Shown: positions 6,554 through 13,430, counted from the first letter of the stretch. The stretch is 13,512 nucleotides of DNA from Ruminococcus sp. (GCA_023667165.1 JAMPAO010000073.1:1-13512), one strand, 5' to 3'. Notes: a model not told the origin generated them from the letters alone. Translations and numbers: made by a program.

Positions 6554-7372
6554 CTACAGCTTCAATTTCTCTCTGATAATTTCAAAATCCCTGTTCAGCG
6601 CGTCAAAATCGATCTCACCGTTTTGACCGACAGCAGTTGCCTCTACCGTAAAATCTCCCTTGTAACCCATTCGGCGTATAAATTCAAAAAATCCGTCAAA
6701 ATCTATATTGCCCTCGCCTAAATGGAGCGTTTTCAAATTAGTCCAGTCCTTGTGACCGCCCTTGTAGTCGTTTATGTGCATATGAACGCAGGAATTGTAT
6801 ATATCTCTGTTTTCTTCTCCGTAAAGCTGTTCGAGCTGACTGTGAAAAGCAGCCATTTTCGTATCAAAGGTAAAAGCGATATCGGGATATGCGCTTAGCA
6901 GAGAACGCATATGTGTCATTGGGTCGGCGATATTGCATACCACATTTTCCACCGTAAGAAGCAGACCGTATCTGTCCGATATTTCGCGAAGCGGCTTGTA
7001 GCGGCGGATATTATTTTCAATATCCCTGTCGGAGGCAAGACCGTTCCACAGGTGCAGAACCAGTTTTTCCGAGCCTGCCGCTTTTGCAGTTTCACAGTTT
7101 ATTTCAAACAGCTCCGCCGCTTTTTCAACGTCCCCCTCTCCGTTCAAGCTGATATATTCTCCGACCCGCTTGTCAGCGTGAAAAACGGGGATACAAAGAG
7201 AAAGCTCCGAAATTATATCCTTTATTTCGTCTAACCTGTCATAAACGCCGCTGTACAGCATAAGCTCGAAGCCGTCGCATTCAAGGCGCTCCGAACACTG
7301 TCGGAGCAAAGAAAAATCCCGTCCGTTTGCCTTGCCGATAACGGCGCCTGTAGAACAAAGCACCCTGTTCAT
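6554..7372 (-). CDS. Sugar phosphate isomerase/epimerase-like TIM barrel protein
   Basis: The protein has 272 aa with the xylose isomerase-like TIM barrel layout. Likely metal ligands are Glu142 (LLTVENVV), Asp170 (AFTFDTKM), His199 (CVHMHINDYKGG) and Glu244 (DFTVEATA); LHLGEGNIDFDGFFE is the typical motif before the last barrel strand. Members of this superfamily isomerise or epimerise sugars and inositol derivatives, and some are endonuclease IV-like, so the substrate is open. The frame can be extended to an ATG at 7393, but I start at ATG 7372: AGGAGG lies 9 nt before it, and the promoter at 7396-7424 would start transcription downstream of 7393. It leads a three-gene operon with the 136-aa protein and the acetyltransferase. 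Confidence 0.85.
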   Translation of the reverse strand: MNRVLCSTGAVIGKANGRDFSLLRQCSERLECDGFELMLYSGVYDRLDEIKDIISELSLCIPVFHADKRVGEYISLNGEGDVEKAAELFEINCETAKAAGSEKLVLHLWNGLASDRDIENNIRRYKPLREISDRYGLLLTVENVVCNIADPMTHMRSLLSAYPDIAFTFDTKMAAFHSQLEQLYGEENRDIYNSCVHMHINDYKGGHKDWTNLKTLHLGEGNIDFDGFFEFIRRMGYKGDFTVEATAVGQNGEIDFDALNRDFEIIREKLKL

Positions 7373-7395
7373 ATCTCCCGTCCTCCTTTTCATTT

Positions 7396-7424
7396 ATCAT
7401 ACTGCTTTTGGGTTGAATTGTAAA
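7396..7424 (-). promoter_or_regulatory. Sigma-A promoter of the isomerase-like operon
   Basis: On the minus strand TTTACA (7424-7419) and TATGAT (7401-7396) are separated by 17 bp. The predicted start near 7389 leaves a leader of about 16 nt containing the AGGAGG site. This decides the start codon of the downstream gene in favour of 7372. Confidence 0.65.
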
Positions 7425-7438
7425 GATATAAAACAGTT

Positions 7439-7780
7439 TTACCAATTTACGCCCGGAATGCAGCTTATAAGATATATAATTCCATACCATACATAAGGAT
7501 TCATAAAAACTATACTCACCGCCCAGTAAATTATTTTATATTTATTCTTTTTAAAGGGTGAAATTTTATGACAGATCAAAAAATGAAGCCAAAATCCCAA
7601 TATCAACAAACAAGCAAGCTGAAAAATCAGTCCCAACTGTCTTAACAGCCTGTCCTCACCCCAAACTCTCGGGAGATAAAAACAACAATATGCAGCGGGA
7701 ATCGAATACGTCAAACAAAGCAGTAAGGAAATAATAATTTTAACAGAAAGCTTAAACAGTTCGTTCTTTACCGGTTTCAA
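7439..7780 (-). CDS. Small integral membrane protein of unknown function, 113 aa
   Basis: Three hydrophobic segments can be seen: about residues 12-33 (SVKIIISLLLCLTYSIPAA), 47-69 (LGLIFQLACLLILGFWLHF) and 82-108 (KIIYWAVSIVFMNPYVWYG onward), separated by a short loop with charges and a basic stretch HKISPFKKNKYK. No family was recognised. It starts with TTG at 7780; AGAGGTG is 7 nt upstream, no nearer ATG or GTG is in frame, and a good promoter lies 43 nt upstream, so the TTG is convincing. It lies 66 nt before the isomerase-like gene with no terminator between, so some read-through is likely although that gene has its own promoter. Confidence 0.7.
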   Translation of the reverse strand: MKPVKNELFKLSVKIIISLLLCLTYSIPAAYCCFYLPRVWGEDRLLRQLGLIFQLACLLILGFWLHFLICHKISPFKKNKYKIIYWAVSIVFMNPYVWYGIIYLISCIPGVNW

Positions 7781-7822
7781 TATTTAACACCTCTGTTATC
7801 TATGTAATCGGTTGAAGTGTAC

Positions 7823-7851
7823 ATTATATCATAAATCCATATATTTGGCAA
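7823..7851 (-). promoter_or_regulatory. Sigma-A promoter with extended -10 for the small membrane protein gene
   Basis: On the minus strand TTGCCA (7851-7846), a 17-bp spacer and a perfect TATAAT (7828-7823) preceded by TGA. Transcription would start near 7816, about 36 nt before the TTG start. It begins just after the terminator of the sigma factor gene. Confidence 0.8.
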
Positions 7852-7857
7852 GCATTT

Positions 7858-7892
7858 TGCAAAAAATGCTCCGCAGAAGATCTCTGCGGAGC
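7858..7892 (-). terminator. Intrinsic terminator of the sigma factor gene
   Basis: On the minus strand GCTCCGCAGA pairs with TCTGCGGAGC, a perfect 10-bp stem (7892-7883 with 7877-7868) with a 5-nt loop. It is followed by ATTTTTTG, a proper T tract. It lies 18 nt after the stop codon of the sigma factor gene. Confidence 0.9.
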
Positions 7893-7910
7893 TTAGCGTC
7901 GCTTTTCTGA

Positions 7911-9524
7911 TCACGACATGAACATTATTGTGCAAAGTCCCTTGCGCTGATCTTCATTAGGCAGAGAAAGCACGTTTTTATCAAGGAGATATTTCATTAT
8001 CCTTGTGTGAAGCGCACAGGCGGCGTTCTGTGAATAATACCGTATCAGCGGGTGCATATGCTCCGGCTGACCTATTATATCGGCGTCAGCGGACAGTCTT
8101 GCATATTCCCTTGAAAGCTCGGTTATTTCCTCGGGAGCATCGGGAAACAGCTCAAACCATTTATCCGTGCTGTCTGATATGATAATATTTACCTTGTAAT
8201 CCGTTCCGTCCTTTATCAGATAGCCTCTGTCCAGAAGTCTGCGGTAGCTGCAGATATTCGCCTCGTTTTCCTCAAGGCTGCCTTTTATAAAATAATACAG
8301 CTTTTCGTAATCCTCCGTAAGGTTTTCACGCCAGCCCGTATTATTTCCCCAGTACACATCGAGCCGCCAGCTTTTCATCATTTCAATTTCGCTGCCGTTA
8401 TCGGCTGTCTTATGTACCGTTCTCCGCCACATATCTCCGCAGTATTGGTACAGCGCCTCGCCGTCGCTTATGCCGGACGGTTCATTTTCGTTTACGCATG
8501 CCATGGCGACATAATCTCCGCCGTCCTTGCGCTTGACGGAAAATTTTTCGTCGCTTATCTCCGCTGTGGCCAGCTTATTCGCAAGGAACGGCACCATGCT
8601 CCATTTAAGAATGTTTACGTCGTTATCGGGAACTTTCAGAAATTCGGGTATCGACTGTATTTTTTCAAGGAACGGTATAAAAAATTTTTCCGCAAAAAGG
8701 GGAGTGTACTTTTCATTGATCTCCTTTGTGATACGGCTGTTTTCTTCGCTTGAAACGAATATATGCATATTTGTGCGGTACTTGCCGCCCGCCAGTTTAT
8801 CCATAAAGCCGTATTCCTCAAGGGTGTTTACCTCGTCCTCAACAAAAATAGGGTTTATCCCAAGCTCCTCCGCTATCTCGTTTACCGTTTTCGGATTAAA
8901 GTAAGCCGCATATGCGATATTCTGGGTTATGACCTTTGAAAAAAAATCGGCAGTATCGCCCTTTGTTCCGGGGTGGCCGTTGTGTCCCATATCGCTGAAA
9001 CGAATAGGCTTTATGCCTAAATTTCCTACTGTTCTTGTCCTTTCCATATTTGCTTTTAACTCCTTTCTGCCGCAGGACAGATGCCATTTTACCGTACCCG
9101 ACGGCAAATTCATATCCGCTGCGATCTTAGCTGTATTTTGCTGCTTGTAGTAATACCGAATAAGAATTTCGCGGCAGACCGATGAAAGATAGGTGATCTC
9201 ACGGCGGAGGATCCCGTATATCTCATTTTGGCATATCTCGTCGTAAAAGCTGACGTTATCGGGGATAAACTCCATTCCCTCATAGCCGTAAATGCAGAGA
9301 TCCGGCTTTTTTATTCGCCTGACCCATACGTTATGGGCGATCTTGTAGATGTAGCCGCCGACATTGGAGATATTGTCACGATTGAGCAGCGTGCTGTATA
9401 CCTCTGCGGCTATATCCTCCGCCAGCTCCTCCGCTTGGGAATGGCTGCCCGTTTTGCTTAAGGCAAAGCCGTATATCATTTTGAGATACTTCTCCGTGGT
9501 AATTCCCGCTTCATTCTTATCCAT
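7911..9524 (-). CDS. ECF-like sigma-70 family factor with a large C-terminal extension
   Basis: The protein has 537 aa, against about 170-200 for a plain ECF sigma factor. Residues 13-72 look like region 2 (ALSKTGSHSQAEELAEDIAA, then VGGYIYKIAHNVWVRRIKK). Residues 107-160 look like region 4 (YLSSVCREILIRYYYKQQNTAKIAADMNLPSGTVKWHLSCGRKEL, with a clear helix-turn-helix). From about residue 195 a winged-helix-like unit follows (TVNEIAEELGINPIFVEDEV, then a wing ending KYRTNMHIF), and the remaining roughly 275 residues are unassigned. A similar wing-like segment recurs at about 430-452 (LLDRGYLIKDGTDYKVNIII). It should direct RNA polymerase to a specific regulon, with the extension sensing a signal in place of a separate anti-sigma factor. 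I start at ATG 9524 (AAGGAG 11-12 nt upstream); ATG 9554 adds 10 residues but lacks a ribosome binding site. No anti-sigma gene adjoins it. Confidence 0.82.
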   Translation of the reverse strand: MDKNEAGITTEKYLKMIYGFALSKTGSHSQAEELAEDIAAEVYSTLLNRDNISNVGGYIYKIAHNVWVRRIKKPDLCIYGYEGMEFIPDNVSFYDEICQNEIYGILRREITYLSSVCREILIRYYYKQQNTAKIAADMNLPSGTVKWHLSCGRKELKANMERTRTVGNLGIKPIRFSDMGHNGHPGTKGDTADFFSKVITQNIAYAAYFNPKTVNEIAEELGINPIFVEDEVNTLEEYGFMDKLAGGKYRTNMHIFVSSEENSRITKEINEKYTPLFAEKFFIPFLEKIQSIPEFLKVPDNDVNILKWSMVPFLANKLATAEISDEKFSVKRKDGGDYVAMACVNENEPSGISDGEALYQYCGDMWRRTVHKTADNGSEIEMMKSWRLDVYWGNNTGWRENLTEDYEKLYYFIKGSLEENEANICSYRRLLDRGYLIKDGTDYKVNIIISDSTDKWFELFPDAPEEITELSREYARLSADADIIGQPEHMHPLIRYYSQNAACALHTRIMKYLLDKNVLSLPNEDQRKGLCTIMFMS

Positions 9525-9554
9525 GGCAGTGTACACTCCTTTTTGAACGTTCAT

Positions 9555-9588
9555 TAATATAGTGGAGAGTATTTCCGAAACGGTTGGT
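9555..9588 (-). promoter_or_regulatory. Possible ECF-type promoter of the sigma factor gene
   Basis: On the minus strand CAACCGTTTCGG (9586-9575) contains the AAC core common in ECF-type -35 elements. It is followed about 13-17 nt later by CTCTCC and ACTATATTA. There is no TTGACA-like box at the right distance from TATATT, so a housekeeping promoter is unlikely here. Recognition by the encoded sigma factor itself would give autoregulation; this is inferred from the motif only. Confidence 0.35.
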
Positions 9589-9615
9589 ATTTTTACATTA
9601 TTTTTTTATTATTTC

Positions 9616-9921
9616 TTAAATGTCTTTATTGATTAAACATTTTTGCGCAATTTCTTCAAATTCGTCAAATGTCATTATCTGAATTTCCTCTTCATGTCCG
9701 ACAAAATCGACTGAAAGCTCTATCTCGTTTTCACAGAGTATATTTTCCTCAAGCTCCGCCAATTGCCGATAGGTATATATCTGATACGGATCCTCTTCAT
9801 AACAGCCGTGGTAAATTTTATCCGATAAAAACCCCCTTAGCCTTTCTATCCCCTTGGGAGCGTTTGCCACGGTATTGATAAAATCAACAGTCCACCTTTT
9901 ATTTGCTTTGTCGATCAGCAT
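9616..9921 (-). CDS. Hypothetical acidic protein, 101 aa
   Basis: A short soluble protein, rich in Glu and Asp in its second half (QLAELEENILCENEIELS, then VGHEEEIQIMTFDEFEEIA). It has no signal peptide, membrane helix or recognised motif; the N-terminal half (NKRWTVDFINTVANAPKG) is mixed helix and charge. I do not recognise the family. The ATG at 9921 has AAAGGAG 11 nt upstream, and a near-perfect promoter precedes it. It ends 91 nt before the sigma factor start with no terminator between, so read-through into that gene is possible. Its position directly upstream suggests, but does not show, a functional link to the sigma factor. Confidence 0.7.
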   Translation of the reverse strand: MLIDKANKRWTVDFINTVANAPKGIERLRGFLSDKIYHGCYEEDPYQIYTYRQLAELEENILCENEIELSVDFVGHEEEIQIMTFDEFEEIAQKCLINKDI

Positions 9922-9971
9922 TTACAATAAAGCTCCTTTCGTAAAACAGCCGCAAAATCAACGTTTATATA

Positions 9972-10000
9972 ATTATAACACACTTTTCATCGTTTTGCAA
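9972..10000 (-). promoter_or_regulatory. Strong sigma-A promoter with extended -10 for the 101-aa protein gene
   Basis: On the minus strand TTGCAA (10000-9995), a 17-bp spacer and a perfect TATAAT (9977-9972) preceded by TGT (extended -10). Transcription would start near 9965, leaving a leader of about 44 nt. Confidence 0.8.
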
Positions 10001-10073
10001 TACTCGATATATCTGCGAATTTTTATGATTTGCCGCATAATTATGATATATCCGGCATATTTATTCGAATATA

Positions 10074-10174
10074 GGGGACAAGCGTTTCAAAGCGCTGCTT
10101 TCAACAAGCAGAGGTCGTGCAGCGCACGCCGCTGAACGAGGCGAGGGATATCCTCTGCGGTTATATTTTTCCCC
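10074..10174 (+). promoter_or_regulatory. Foldable leader before the flippase gene
   Basis: GGGGA (10074-10078) can pair with TCCCC (10170-10174), closing a domain with competing inner stems. Option 1 is the hairpin CTGCTT/AAGCAG (10095-10100 with 10106-10111). Option 2 is GCAGAGG (10108-10114) with CCTCTGC (10152-10158), perfect 7 bp and followed by GGTTATATTTTT, which looks terminator-like. CAGCG/CGCTG (10120-10124 with 10130-10134) fits inside option 2, and GCGCTG/CAGCGC (10092-10097 with 10120-10125) is another competitor. The layout suggests attenuation. No clear plus-strand sigma-A promoter was found in the 270-bp gap, and the fold is not one I recognise. Confidence 0.35.
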
Positions 10175-10194
10175 GACAGATAGGGTGATGCTTT

Positions 10195-11985
10195 ATGAAA
10201 AAACAGGGATTTCTTTACGGTTCCGCAGTGCTTATGATATCTGCCTTGCTGGTAAAGATAACAGGGGCAATGTTCAAGATACCTCTTGCGCATATGCTGG
10301 GAGGCACGGGAATGGGTTATTTTTCAACGGCGTACAGCATTTTTATGCCCGTATACGCCGTGTCGGTAACTGGACTTCCCGCGGCGGCGGCAAGGTCGGT
10401 TTCGGCGGCTGTCGCTTCGGGAAGAGCGGATAAGGCTGAAGCGGTCAAAAAAACCGCATTGATGATTTTCGGAGGAATAGGTCTTGCGGGGGCGGGGATC
10501 ATTATGCTGGGAGCATATCCGTTCTGCCTGTTTACGTCCGGAGATATACTGGCGCTTCCCGCTGTCATAGCCATTGCGCCATCGGTGCCGGCAGGCTGCC
10601 TGATCTCGGTCTACAGGGGATATTACGAGGGACAGAGGAATATGTATCCCACAGCCGTTTCACAGATAACCGAGGGTCTTGCCAAGCTGATATTCGGACT
10701 TACATTGTGCGGCGGCTGCATGAACCTGTCGGAAAAGGATCCCGAGCTGTTTTCTCATATTTTCGGCTGCTCCGCAGATAATATTACCCCCGAAACTGCC
10801 GTGCCGTATGCGGCAGCCTCGGCGGTTTTCGGAATAACATTATCCTCCTTTGCCGGACTTGCATATATGATTCTCCATGACAGAAAAAACAGTAAAAAAC
10901 GTACCGCCGTAAGGATAAGCCGCGGGGAAAAAAGCAGGATCGGCAGGGAACTTATGCGTATCGCCGTTCCCGCAGCACTGGGCGCTCTCGTTACAAATCT
11001 TACATCTCTTATAGATCTTGTAACAATCATGCGGTCGCTCAAAAAGCTTGTAAAAACCTCTCCGTGGGTATTTTCGGAGCTTCTGGGAGCAGGTATAGGC
11101 TACGGCGATATCCCGAATTTCATATACGGCAGCTTTACCGGACTTGCCGTAACGCTGTTCAATCTTGTACCGTCCTTTACCAATATGTTCGGAAAAAGTA
11201 TGCTTCCTGCGGCTGCGGCGGCAAAGGAAGAGGGGAATGCCGACAGACTGGGGGAATGTACCTTCGGCGTGTTGCTTGCGTCGGCGCTTATATCGATTCC
11301 GGCGGGACTTGGGATATGCGTATTGTCCGAGGAGATACTGACGGCGCTGTTTTCGGGCAGAACGGCTGAAATAGCCGCAAGCGCCGGAGCAATGTCCGTC
11401 CTTGGACTTGCGGTACCCTTTGTGTGCATATCCTCCGCAGCGTTTTCGGTGTTTCAGGCGGCAGACAGGGCGGATATCCCCGTAAAGCTGATGGGAATAG
11501 GCGCTGCGGTGAAATTTATCGGAAATATTATTCTGACTCCCATGCCCCGGCTTGGCGTTACGGGAGCTGCCGCCGCCACGCTTCTGTGCTACGCGGTGAT
11601 ATGCGTTATTTCGGTGATCATGCTTAAAAAGGGTGATTTTCTTAAAAATCATGAGAATTTCGGTTGGATATTCAAGATAATTTTCTGCTCCTGCCTGTGC
11701 GCCGCAGGAGCGGCTGCGGTGTACGGACAGCTTTTTGGACTGACAAATATTGCCATCAAAGTGCTGCTGTCTTGCTTTTCGGGTGTAATAATTTACATAA
11801 TAAGCACATATTTTACCGGAATTATCACGAAAAGTACGTTAAAAATGCTGATTTCATATAAAAATTCGAAAACCCACTTGAATTATTTGGATTTATCGGT
11901 TAATATATTAAATGGCGGTATTTATAAGCCAAGATCAAATGCGGAGGGCGTTCGGAATGGATTTCAAGATCAAGAGCAGGTATGA
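10195..11985 (+). CDS. SpoVB/MurJ-family polysaccharide or lipid II flippase (YabM-like)
   Basis: The protein has 596 aa with about fourteen hydrophobic segments. The start (YGSAVLMISALLVKITGAMFKIPLAHMLGGTGMGYF) and the SVYRGYYEGQRNMYPTAVSQI motif are typical of the SpoVB/MurJ branch of the MOP flippase superfamily, which moves lipid-linked cell-wall or polysaccharide precursors across the cytoplasmic membrane. The order flippase-mazG-hup-S4 protein matches B. subtilis yabM-yabN-yabO, so YabM is the best comparison; the exact cargo is open. ATG 10195 has AGGGTG 7 nt upstream. The last 45 or so residues (after KMLISYK) are polar, AT-rich in codons and outside the membrane domain. They run through the mazG promoter and ribosome binding site and overlap mazG by 29 nt, so the C-terminus may be extended by loss of an earlier stop. 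Confidence 0.85.
   Translation: MKKQGFLYGSAVLMISALLVKITGAMFKIPLAHMLGGTGMGYFSTAYSIFMPVYAVSVTGLPAAAARSVSAAVASGRADKAEAVKKTALMIFGGIGLAGAGIIMLGAYPFCLFTSGDILALPAVIAIAPSVPAGCLISVYRGYYEGQRNMYPTAVSQITEGLAKLIFGLTLCGGCMNLSEKDPELFSHIFGCSADNITPETAVPYAAASAVFGITLSSFAGLAYMILHDRKNSKKRTAVRISRGEKSRIGRELMRIAVPAALGALVTNLTSLIDLVTIMRSLKKLVKTSPWVFSELLGAGIGYGDIPNFIYGSFTGLAVTLFNLVPSFTNMFGKSMLPAAAAAKEEGNADRLGECTFGVLLASALISIPAGLGICVLSEEILTALFSGRTAEIAASAGAMSVLGLAVPFVCISSAAFSVFQAADRADIPVKLMGIGAAVKFIGNIILTPMPRLGVTGAAAATLLCYAVICVISVIMLKKGDFLKNHENFGWIFKIIFCSCLCAAGAAAVYGQLFGLTNIAIKVLLSCFSGVIIYIISTYFTGIITKSTLKMLISYKNSKTHLNYLDLSVNILNGGIYKPRSNAEGVRNGFQDQEQV
11878..11906 (+). promoter_or_regulatory. Probable promoter of mazG inside the end of the flippase gene
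   Basis: TTGAAT (11878-11883), a 17-bp spacer and TAATAT (11901-11906), in a locally AT-rich stretch. Transcription would start near 11913, about 44 nt before the mazG start, allowing mazG, hup and rqcP to be expressed apart from the flippase. Confidence 0.6.
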
Positions 11986-12763
11986 TATTGACGATTTGCT
12001 GAAAATTATGGAAATACTCCGTTCGGAAAACGGATGCCCTTGGGACAGAGAGCAGGATCACAAATCTATCAGAAAGGATTTCCTGGAAGAGGCTTACGAA
12101 GTCTGCGAGGCTATCGACAGGGAAGACAGCGCGCTGTTGCGCGAGGAATTGGGAGACGTTCTCCTCAATGTCGTTTTTCACGCCCGTATCGAGGAGGAGC
12201 AGGGGAGATTTACCTTTGCGGATTCGGTAAATGATGTGTGCCGCAAGCTGATAGAACGTCACCCTCACGTTTTCGGAGATGTTACCGTCAAGGACAGCGA
12301 GGATGTACTCAAAAACTGGAACGACATCAAAAAAGAAAGCAAAGGGCAGGAAACCTACGCTCAAACTCTCAAAAGCGTATGCACCGCTCTTCCCGCGCTT
12401 ATGAGAGCGCAGAAGATAGGCAAGAGAGCCGCATATGCGGGAATGGACTTTCCCGACGCGGCGGCGGCAATGGCTTCTTTGGAAAGCGAGATCGCCGAGG
12501 TCAAGGCTGCAAAGAACGGCGGAGAGCTTGAAGAGGAACTGGGCGATATGCTGTTTGCTGCGGTAAACGCCGTTCGGCTTTACGGCTTTGACGCCGAAGA
12601 GCTGCTTACAAGAGCGGCGGATAAGTTTACGGACAGATTTGAAGAAACGGAAAATATTATACGTTGTGAAGGGAAAGATATGCGTTCCCTTGACATAGAA
12701 ACGCTTGACGCTTATTGGCGGCGGGCAAAAAATAAAGTGCGGCAGGATCAATGCTGCCGCTAA
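11957..12763 (+). CDS. mazG: Nucleoside triphosphate pyrophosphohydrolase MazG (YabN-like, without the methylase domain)
   Basis: The protein has 268 aa, the size of full-length tandem-domain MazG. The first domain has GCPWDREQDHKSI (26-38), the metal-binding EEAYE (44-48) and EELGD (63-67), then HPHVFGDV. The second repeats the pattern with ESEIAEV and EEELGDMLFAAVNAVR. MazG hydrolyses (d)NTPs to (d)NMP and pyrophosphate, clearing non-canonical nucleotides and influencing ppGpp-linked stress responses. B. subtilis YabN carries an extra N-terminal methylase-like domain, which is absent here. ATG 11957 has GGAGGG 8 nt upstream; an earlier ATG at 11912 has no such site and adds 15 residues foreign to the family. 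It overlaps the flippase by 29 nt and precedes hup by 21 nt. Confidence 0.93.
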   Translation: MDFKIKSRYDIDDLLKIMEILRSENGCPWDREQDHKSIRKDFLEEAYEVCEAIDREDSALLREELGDVLLNVVFHARIEEEQGRFTFADSVNDVCRKLIERHPHVFGDVTVKDSEDVLKNWNDIKKESKGQETYAQTLKSVCTALPALMRAQKIGKRAAYAGMDFPDAAAAMASLESEIAEVKAAKNGGELEEELGDMLFAAVNAVRLYGFDAEELLTRAADKFTDRFEETENIIRCEGKDMRSLDIETLDAYWRRAKNKVRQDQCCR

Positions 12764-12784
12764 AAAATCACGGAGGTATGAATA

Positions 12785-13063
12785 ATGACAAAGGCAGATC
12801 TCATCAATTCGGTTGCAGAAAAGAGCGAGCTTTCCAAGAAGGATTCCGAAAAGGCTCTCAACGCGGTAATAGCTTCCATCACCGAGGCTCTTACAAAGGG
12901 AGATAAGGTTCAGATCGTGGGCTTCGGCACCTTTGAGGTAAGGGACAAGAAAGAAAAGGAGGCTCTTAATCCCAGAACCAAGGAGAAGATCGTTGTTCCC
13001 GCAAGAAAGTCTCCTGCATTCAAGGCCGGCAAGACCCTTAAAGAAGCGGTTGACGTTAAGTAA
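12785..13063 (+). CDS. hup: DNA-binding protein HU
   Basis: The protein has 92 aa, the standard length. MTKADLINSVAEKSELSKKDSEKALNAV is the N-terminal helical dimerisation region, followed by GDKVQIVGFGTFEVRD and the beta-arm with its tip NPRT, where the conserved proline intercalates into bent DNA. The C-terminus (PARKSPAFKAGKTLKEAV) is typical. It forms dimers that compact and bend chromosomal DNA. The arm is unusually charged (DKKEKEALNPRTKEK), as often in Firmicutes. GGAGG lies 9 nt before the ATG. It follows mazG by 21 nt and is closed by a strong terminator, so it ends the transcript from the mazG promoter; no convincing promoter of its own was seen, although HU is usually abundant. Confidence 0.96.
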   Translation: MTKADLINSVAEKSELSKKDSEKALNAVIASITEALTKGDKVQIVGFGTFEVRDKKEKEALNPRTKEKIVVPARKSPAFKAGKTLKEAVDVK

Positions 13064-13092
13064 TTTATAGATCTCCGCAAGACATATTTCCG

Positions 13093-13126
13093 AGCTGCCG
13101 CCGTTTTAACGGGGGCAGCTTTTTTT
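13093..13126 (+). terminator. Strong intrinsic terminator after hup
   Basis: AGCTGCC (13093-13099) pairs with GGCAGCT (13114-13120), continued by CCGTT/AACGG (13101-13105 with 13108-13112) after a one-base G-G mismatch. Seven T follow (13120-13126). It separates hup from the S4-domain gene. Confidence 0.93.
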
Positions 13127-13159
13127 GTCAAGGATGAATTTGAGAGGAGCGAGGGTTCA

Positions 13160-13405
13160 GTGAGATTGGATAAATACCTTAAAATTACGAGGCTTATAAA
13201 GCGCAGGACCGTTGCCAATGAAGCGTGCGACGCTCAGAAGGTAACGGTCAACGGAAAGATCGCCAGAGCTTCATATGATGTTAAGGTCGGAGATGTTATC
13301 AAGATATCAATGGGCAGCAAGCCCGTTAAAGTCGAGGTTCTCAGCGTTTCCGAATATGCCACCAAGGCGAATGCTTCGGATAACTACAGGGTGATAGAGG
13401 AGTGA
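13160..13405 (+). CDS. rqcP: S4-domain RNA-binding protein RqcP (YabO/HslR-like)
   Basis: The protein has 81 aa and is almost entirely one S4 domain: MRLDKYLKITRLIKRRTVANEACDAQKVTVNG, then KIARASYDVKVGDVIKI. RqcP works with RqcH in ribosome-associated quality control, holding the peptidyl-tRNA on a stalled 50S subunit while C-terminal alanine tails are added; conserved N-terminal arginines (here Arg2, Arg15, Arg16) face rRNA in that family. The related heat-shock protein HslR is longer. The GTG start at 13160 is preceded by AGAGGAG and GAGGG (10 and 4 nt), and no ATG is available. Position after mazG supports yabO/rqcP. It sits behind the hup terminator and must rely on read-through or an unseen promoter. 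The yabP and yabQ genes that usually follow are not in the last 107 bases. Confidence 0.9.
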   Translation: MRLDKYLKITRLIKRRTVANEACDAQKVTVNGKIARASYDVKVGDVIKISMGSKPVKVEVLSVSEYATKANASDNYRVIEE

Positions 13406-13430
13406 TGTATATCGCTCCTTGTTTCCTGTT
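13397..13430 (+). terminator. Hairpin overlapping the end of rqcP, possible terminator
   Basis: AGGAGTGAT (13398-13406) pairs with ATCGCTCCT (13411-13419), 9 bp with one G-U, closed by the tetraloop GTAT; the stop codon TGA lies in the 5' arm. A loose T-rich tail follows (TGTTTCCTGTT). Termination is likely but partial. I see no further gene from here to the end of the window. Confidence 0.45.

Noticed and set aside
10055..10082. Sigma-E-like -35 (GCATATT) upstream of the flippase gene, which would suit a sporulation flippase.
   Set aside because: The matching -10 (CATACAnT) is absent at the required distance.
12690..12718. Perfect TTGACA inside the end of mazG as a separate hup promoter.
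   Set aside because: At 17 bp the -10 would be TATTGG, a poor match, and the bases are explained by mazG coding sequence.
11900..12751. 283-codon minus-strand frame opposite mazG.
   Set aside because: It is a mirror frame of a well-supported MazG gene and has no recognisable protein features.
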